The notes beneath the pieces were generated by a model. It saw nothing but the letters and a program-made list of their open reading frames with translations. It was not told where the DNA came from and searched no databases. Shown here piece by piece: positions 61,734 to 64,000 of a DNA stretch of 64,000 nucleotides (its first letter is position 1; each line of letters opens with the position of its first letter). Source of the DNA: Streptomyces halobius. GTDB lineage: Bacteria; Actinomycetota; Actinomycetes; Streptomycetales; Streptomycetaceae. The stretch covers positions 2,046,001 to 2,110,000 of the forward strand of contig NZ_CP086322.1 of assembly GCF_023277745.1 (NCBI RefSeq), given 5' to 3'. A program made the translations under genes and the position numbers.

Positions 61734-63958
61734 ATGTACACACCGGATTCCCCCTTCCCGACCTGACCACCTCACTGCCCCGCGCCCCGTTCCACTTCAG
61801 CCCGAAGGCCGCGAGGGAGGCTACGGCGGTCATCGCCGGGAAACCCGCAGGCATCTTCCGGCAGCTGCTCGGCGACCAGGAGAGTGAGACCACGCTGCTC
61901 GTCGCCCGCCGCACTCTGGAGGCGTTCCTCACCACCGCTGAGCCACAAGCCTGCACGGACGCCGACGCCATCGCCGCGTGGGTGAAGCAGACCCGCACCG
62001 AACTCGTGCCGGCCGTCACCGCGCTGCGTGAGGCCGCCCCCGAGACGCGCGAGCTCGTGCTGCGCCAGCGCGCCCCACTCACGCTGCTGGGTTGCTGCTG
62101 GCTCGACACCGTCTCGCAGGCCGCCACCCAGCCGTCCGTCATCGTCAACCAGCTCTTCGGCCAGCACTTCTTCCTGCAGGGCGAGGGCATTCCGCAGCGC
62201 GGACAGCTGGCTCGGCGCCGTCGCGCCCTGGCCGAACTGGGCGTGCACTTGCCCGAGATCGAGGCCGCCGACTTCCTCCGACAGGCCGCGGTCCGCCCGC
62301 TGACTGCCCTGCACGCTTCCTTCTACCTCGCGCTCTCCCGGCTGCCCGCCTCTTTCCTGCCGGAAGTGCTCGGCGTGCACTATGCCATGGCCGCACTGGG
62401 CGTCGACGACCTGCTCTTGGGCACCGAGCCGCACCTGCCGGAGGCCGAGGCCCGCGCTGTCCTGGCCGACTACCTTGCGCTCACCGACCAGTCACCGACT
62501 GGGGACGAGGACCGGCGTCGCATGCTCGCCGCCATCGCCCTCGTCCTGCGGCTAGAGCATGAGCACACCACCTTGCTCACTGAACTGGCCACCTGGTACG
62601 AGGGGCTCTCCCTCGACGCCAGGGTCGCGCAGATCGTAGCCCGCCACGCGTCATTCGCCGGCCGCCAGCACCGCAGCGTCCGCATGGGCGACCGGCGGCT
62701 GTCCGACTGGCTCGACGGCGAGCCTCTCGACCTGGCCGAGTTCGTCGCCGAATTCCGCGCCTCGCGGCAGATGAAGCCCGCCCGCGACGGAACCTGCCGT
62801 TTCCTGAAGTCCATCAAGTTCGGCGGTCCGATGTTCGGCATCTTCGACGAACGTGAGGCGGCCACCTTCACAGCATGGGCGGAGACGATCTCAGCCGGCG
62901 AACCCGCTGACCTCGACTTCGTCCCCAATACCGCCGGAGACGACCGGGCCGTTGGCTGGGCCGAGGCCCTGCGCGGAGCAGAACCTCAGGACGTCGTCAT
63001 CGCCGATGCCGAAAGCGGGCTGGAGGACCGGCAGTTGTTCCACCGCATCGTCAACGTCGAGCAGTTCGCCCACATCATGGCGGCTGCCCGGGACCGAGCC
63101 GAGGCCGGTCTCGCCGATGCGGAACTCCTCTTCACCCACGGAGCCGACGGACGGATCACCAACGCCGAGTACTTCGACTACACCCCCGAGGCGCTCATGG
63201 AGCGCGTCGAGCGCATCTACTGGGACAAGTTGGTTAACCCCTACCAACCGCTCACCGAGATCCCCGACCGCGACGAGGTTATCTTCGAGCAGACCACCTA
63301 CGCGCTCGCCAGCCTTGTCGACGGCAGCTGGGCCCACCGCATCGGCAACCTCGGCCGCAACCACCGGCAGAGCGACGCCATGCTGTTCGCTATCTACGCC
63401 GACGAAATGGGCCGCGGCGACATCACCAAGAACCACATCACGCTCATCCACCAGGTCCTCGCCAGCATGGACATCCACCTGCCGCACATCCGGCAGCCGG
63501 AATTCCGCAACCAGGGCGACCTCCCCGACCCCACCTACGGGTTCTCCATCCACCAGGTCTGCCTGTCGCTTTTCCCCGACACGCTCTACAACGAGATCCT
63601 CGGCTACAACCTGGGCATCGAGATGTTTGCCCTGGGGGAAATGCGGCTCCACGAGATACAGAAGCTGCGCCGGCACCACCTCGATGTCTCCTACGCGGAG
63701 GCGCATCTGTCGATCGATAACTTCTCCGCCGGCCACGCCCGGCAGGCGGCCGACATCATCGTCTCGTACCTCGACGACGTGCGGCGCAACTCCGGCGACG
63801 AGGCCGTCCAACGGGAATGGCGCCGCATCTGGCGCGGCTACGCCTCCTTTGCTTACTTCGTCGAGCGCCAGCTGGTCAAGCAGGTCCGCGAACAGCAGCA
63901 GGCCCCGGCCGCTCCCTCGCCCGCCGCCCCGGCCGACAGCGTTGACCTGGTCATCTGA
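61730..63958 (+). CDS. Large protein with C-terminal heme-oxygenase-like diiron oxygenase domain (742 residues)
   Basis: Starting at ATG 61730 (ATGA overlap), the protein is all-helical. The C-terminal half (about residues 430-700) matches iron-containing heme-oxygenase-like (HDO) enzymes: YADEMGRGDITKNHITLIHQ, YNEILGYNLGIEMFALGE and YAEAHLSIDNFSAGHARQAA provide the Glu/His/Asp pattern for a diiron site. The N-terminal half has a comparable but weaker pattern (FLPEVLGVHYAMAALGVDDL, LRLEHEHTTLL), suggesting an internal duplication with a degenerate first unit. HDO proteins perform N-oxygenation, C-C cleavage or desaturation in natural product pathways. It ends in an Ala/Pro-rich tail; 42 bases follow to the window end. 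Confidence 0.75.
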   Translation: MNVHTGFPLPDLTTSLPRAPFHFSPKAAREATAVIAGKPAGIFRQLLGDQESETTLLVARRTLEAFLTTAEPQACTDADAIAAWVKQTRTELVPAVTALREAAPETRELVLRQRAPLTLLGCCWLDTVSQAATQPSVIVNQLFGQHFFLQGEGIPQRGQLARRRRALAELGVHLPEIEAADFLRQAAVRPLTALHASFYLALSRLPASFLPEVLGVHYAMAALGVDDLLLGTEPHLPEAEARAVLADYLALTDQSPTGDEDRRRMLAAIALVLRLEHEHTTLLTELATWYEGLSLDARVAQIVARHASFAGRQHRSVRMGDRRLSDWLDGEPLDLAEFVAEFRASRQMKPARDGTCRFLKSIKFGGPMFGIFDEREAATFTAWAETISAGEPADLDFVPNTAGDDRAVGWAEALRGAEPQDVVIADAESGLEDRQLFHRIVNVEQFAHIMAAARDRAEAGLADAELLFTHGADGRITNAEYFDYTPEALMERVERIYWDKLVNPYQPLTEIPDRDEVIFEQTTYALASLVDGSWAHRIGNLGRNHRQSDAMLFAIYADEMGRGDITKNHITLIHQVLASMDIHLPHIRQPEFRNQGDLPDPTYGFSIHQVCLSLFPDTLYNEILGYNLGIEMFALGEMRLHEIQKLRRHHLDVSYAEAHLSIDNFSAGHARQAADIIVSYLDDVRRNSGDEAVQREWRRIWRGYASFAYFVERQLVKQVREQQQAPAAPSPAAPADSVDLVI

Positions 63959-64000
63959 CCCCCGTGCACCATCACTGAACCACTCACCCTCGTCCTCGCA

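Overview
The window is high-GC actinomycete DNA and almost certainly Streptomyces: GTG/TTG starts, 4-bp ATGA/GTGA overlaps, long GC-rich terminator stems, twin-arginine-rich or alanine-rich secretion signals, and IS families common in Streptomyces. It looks like accessory or chromosome-arm sequence, because functional gene clusters alternate with a dense graveyard of broken transposons, phage genes and gene fragments.

Region 1 (1-21,330) reads as one collagen / proline-rich peptide utilisation locus. The 3' end of an M9 collagenase is followed by two secreted M6 metalloproteases, a prolyl-iminopeptidase-like hydrolase, a GntR/FCD regulator, and a complete hydroxyproline catabolic set: 4-hydroxyproline 2-epimerase, three-component D-hydroxyproline dehydrogenase, DapA-type deaminase and alpha-ketoglutarate semialdehyde dehydrogenase. 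An Xaa-Pro aminopeptidase and a five-gene oligopeptide ABC transporter complete it. A shared palindrome, GTNCAATGTNACATTGNAC, or half of it, precedes the first gene of nearly every transcription unit, so the GntR protein probably controls the whole route from peptide to alpha-ketoglutarate.

Region 2 (21,390-30,330) begins with fossil fragments (lysC, nirB, galM) and two damaged LysR genes. A compact locus follows: a tRNA-dependent cyclodipeptide synthase, an NCS1-type permease (frameshifted as written), a rhodanese-like protein, a secreted thioredoxin, a subtilisin-like protease and a thioredoxin reductase that has lost its C-terminus. It ends in an IS256 remnant and a third, broken M6 protease.

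Region 3 (30,350-34,400) holds three exported proteins on the minus strand: a small membrane-anchored protein, a zinc protease with FnIII and ricin-type lectin domains, and a protein resembling aerolysin/ETX-MTX2 pore formers.

Region 4 (34,950-49,790) is a mobile-element and phage graveyard: an IS701 remnant, a DUF3626/wHTH chimera, a decayed phage lysis module, an apparently intact phage capsid gene, a 5'-truncated group II intron lying in an IS30 element, and IS3 and IS5 pieces. It contains two separate nested cases in which an IS110 sits inside another transposon. A zinc-ribbon-repeat/GIY-YIG protein is embedded here.

Region 5 (50,337-63,958) looks like one or two biosynthetic loci. The first part is LysR, L-threonine kinase (PduX type), EamA transporter, cysteine-synthase-fold enzyme, AlaX-type tRNA editing protein and MalY-type aminotransferase/lyase, in tightly overlapping order, then a second EamA transporter. 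The second part is a LuxR-type regulator, a 65-residue exported peptide, a type II thioesterase, a PEP mutase/isocitrate lyase-family enzyme, a KASIII-like condensing enzyme and a 742-residue protein with a heme-oxygenase-like diiron domain. I do not recognise the product of either part; the combination is the best candidate here for undescribed chemistry, together with the cyclodipeptide locus.
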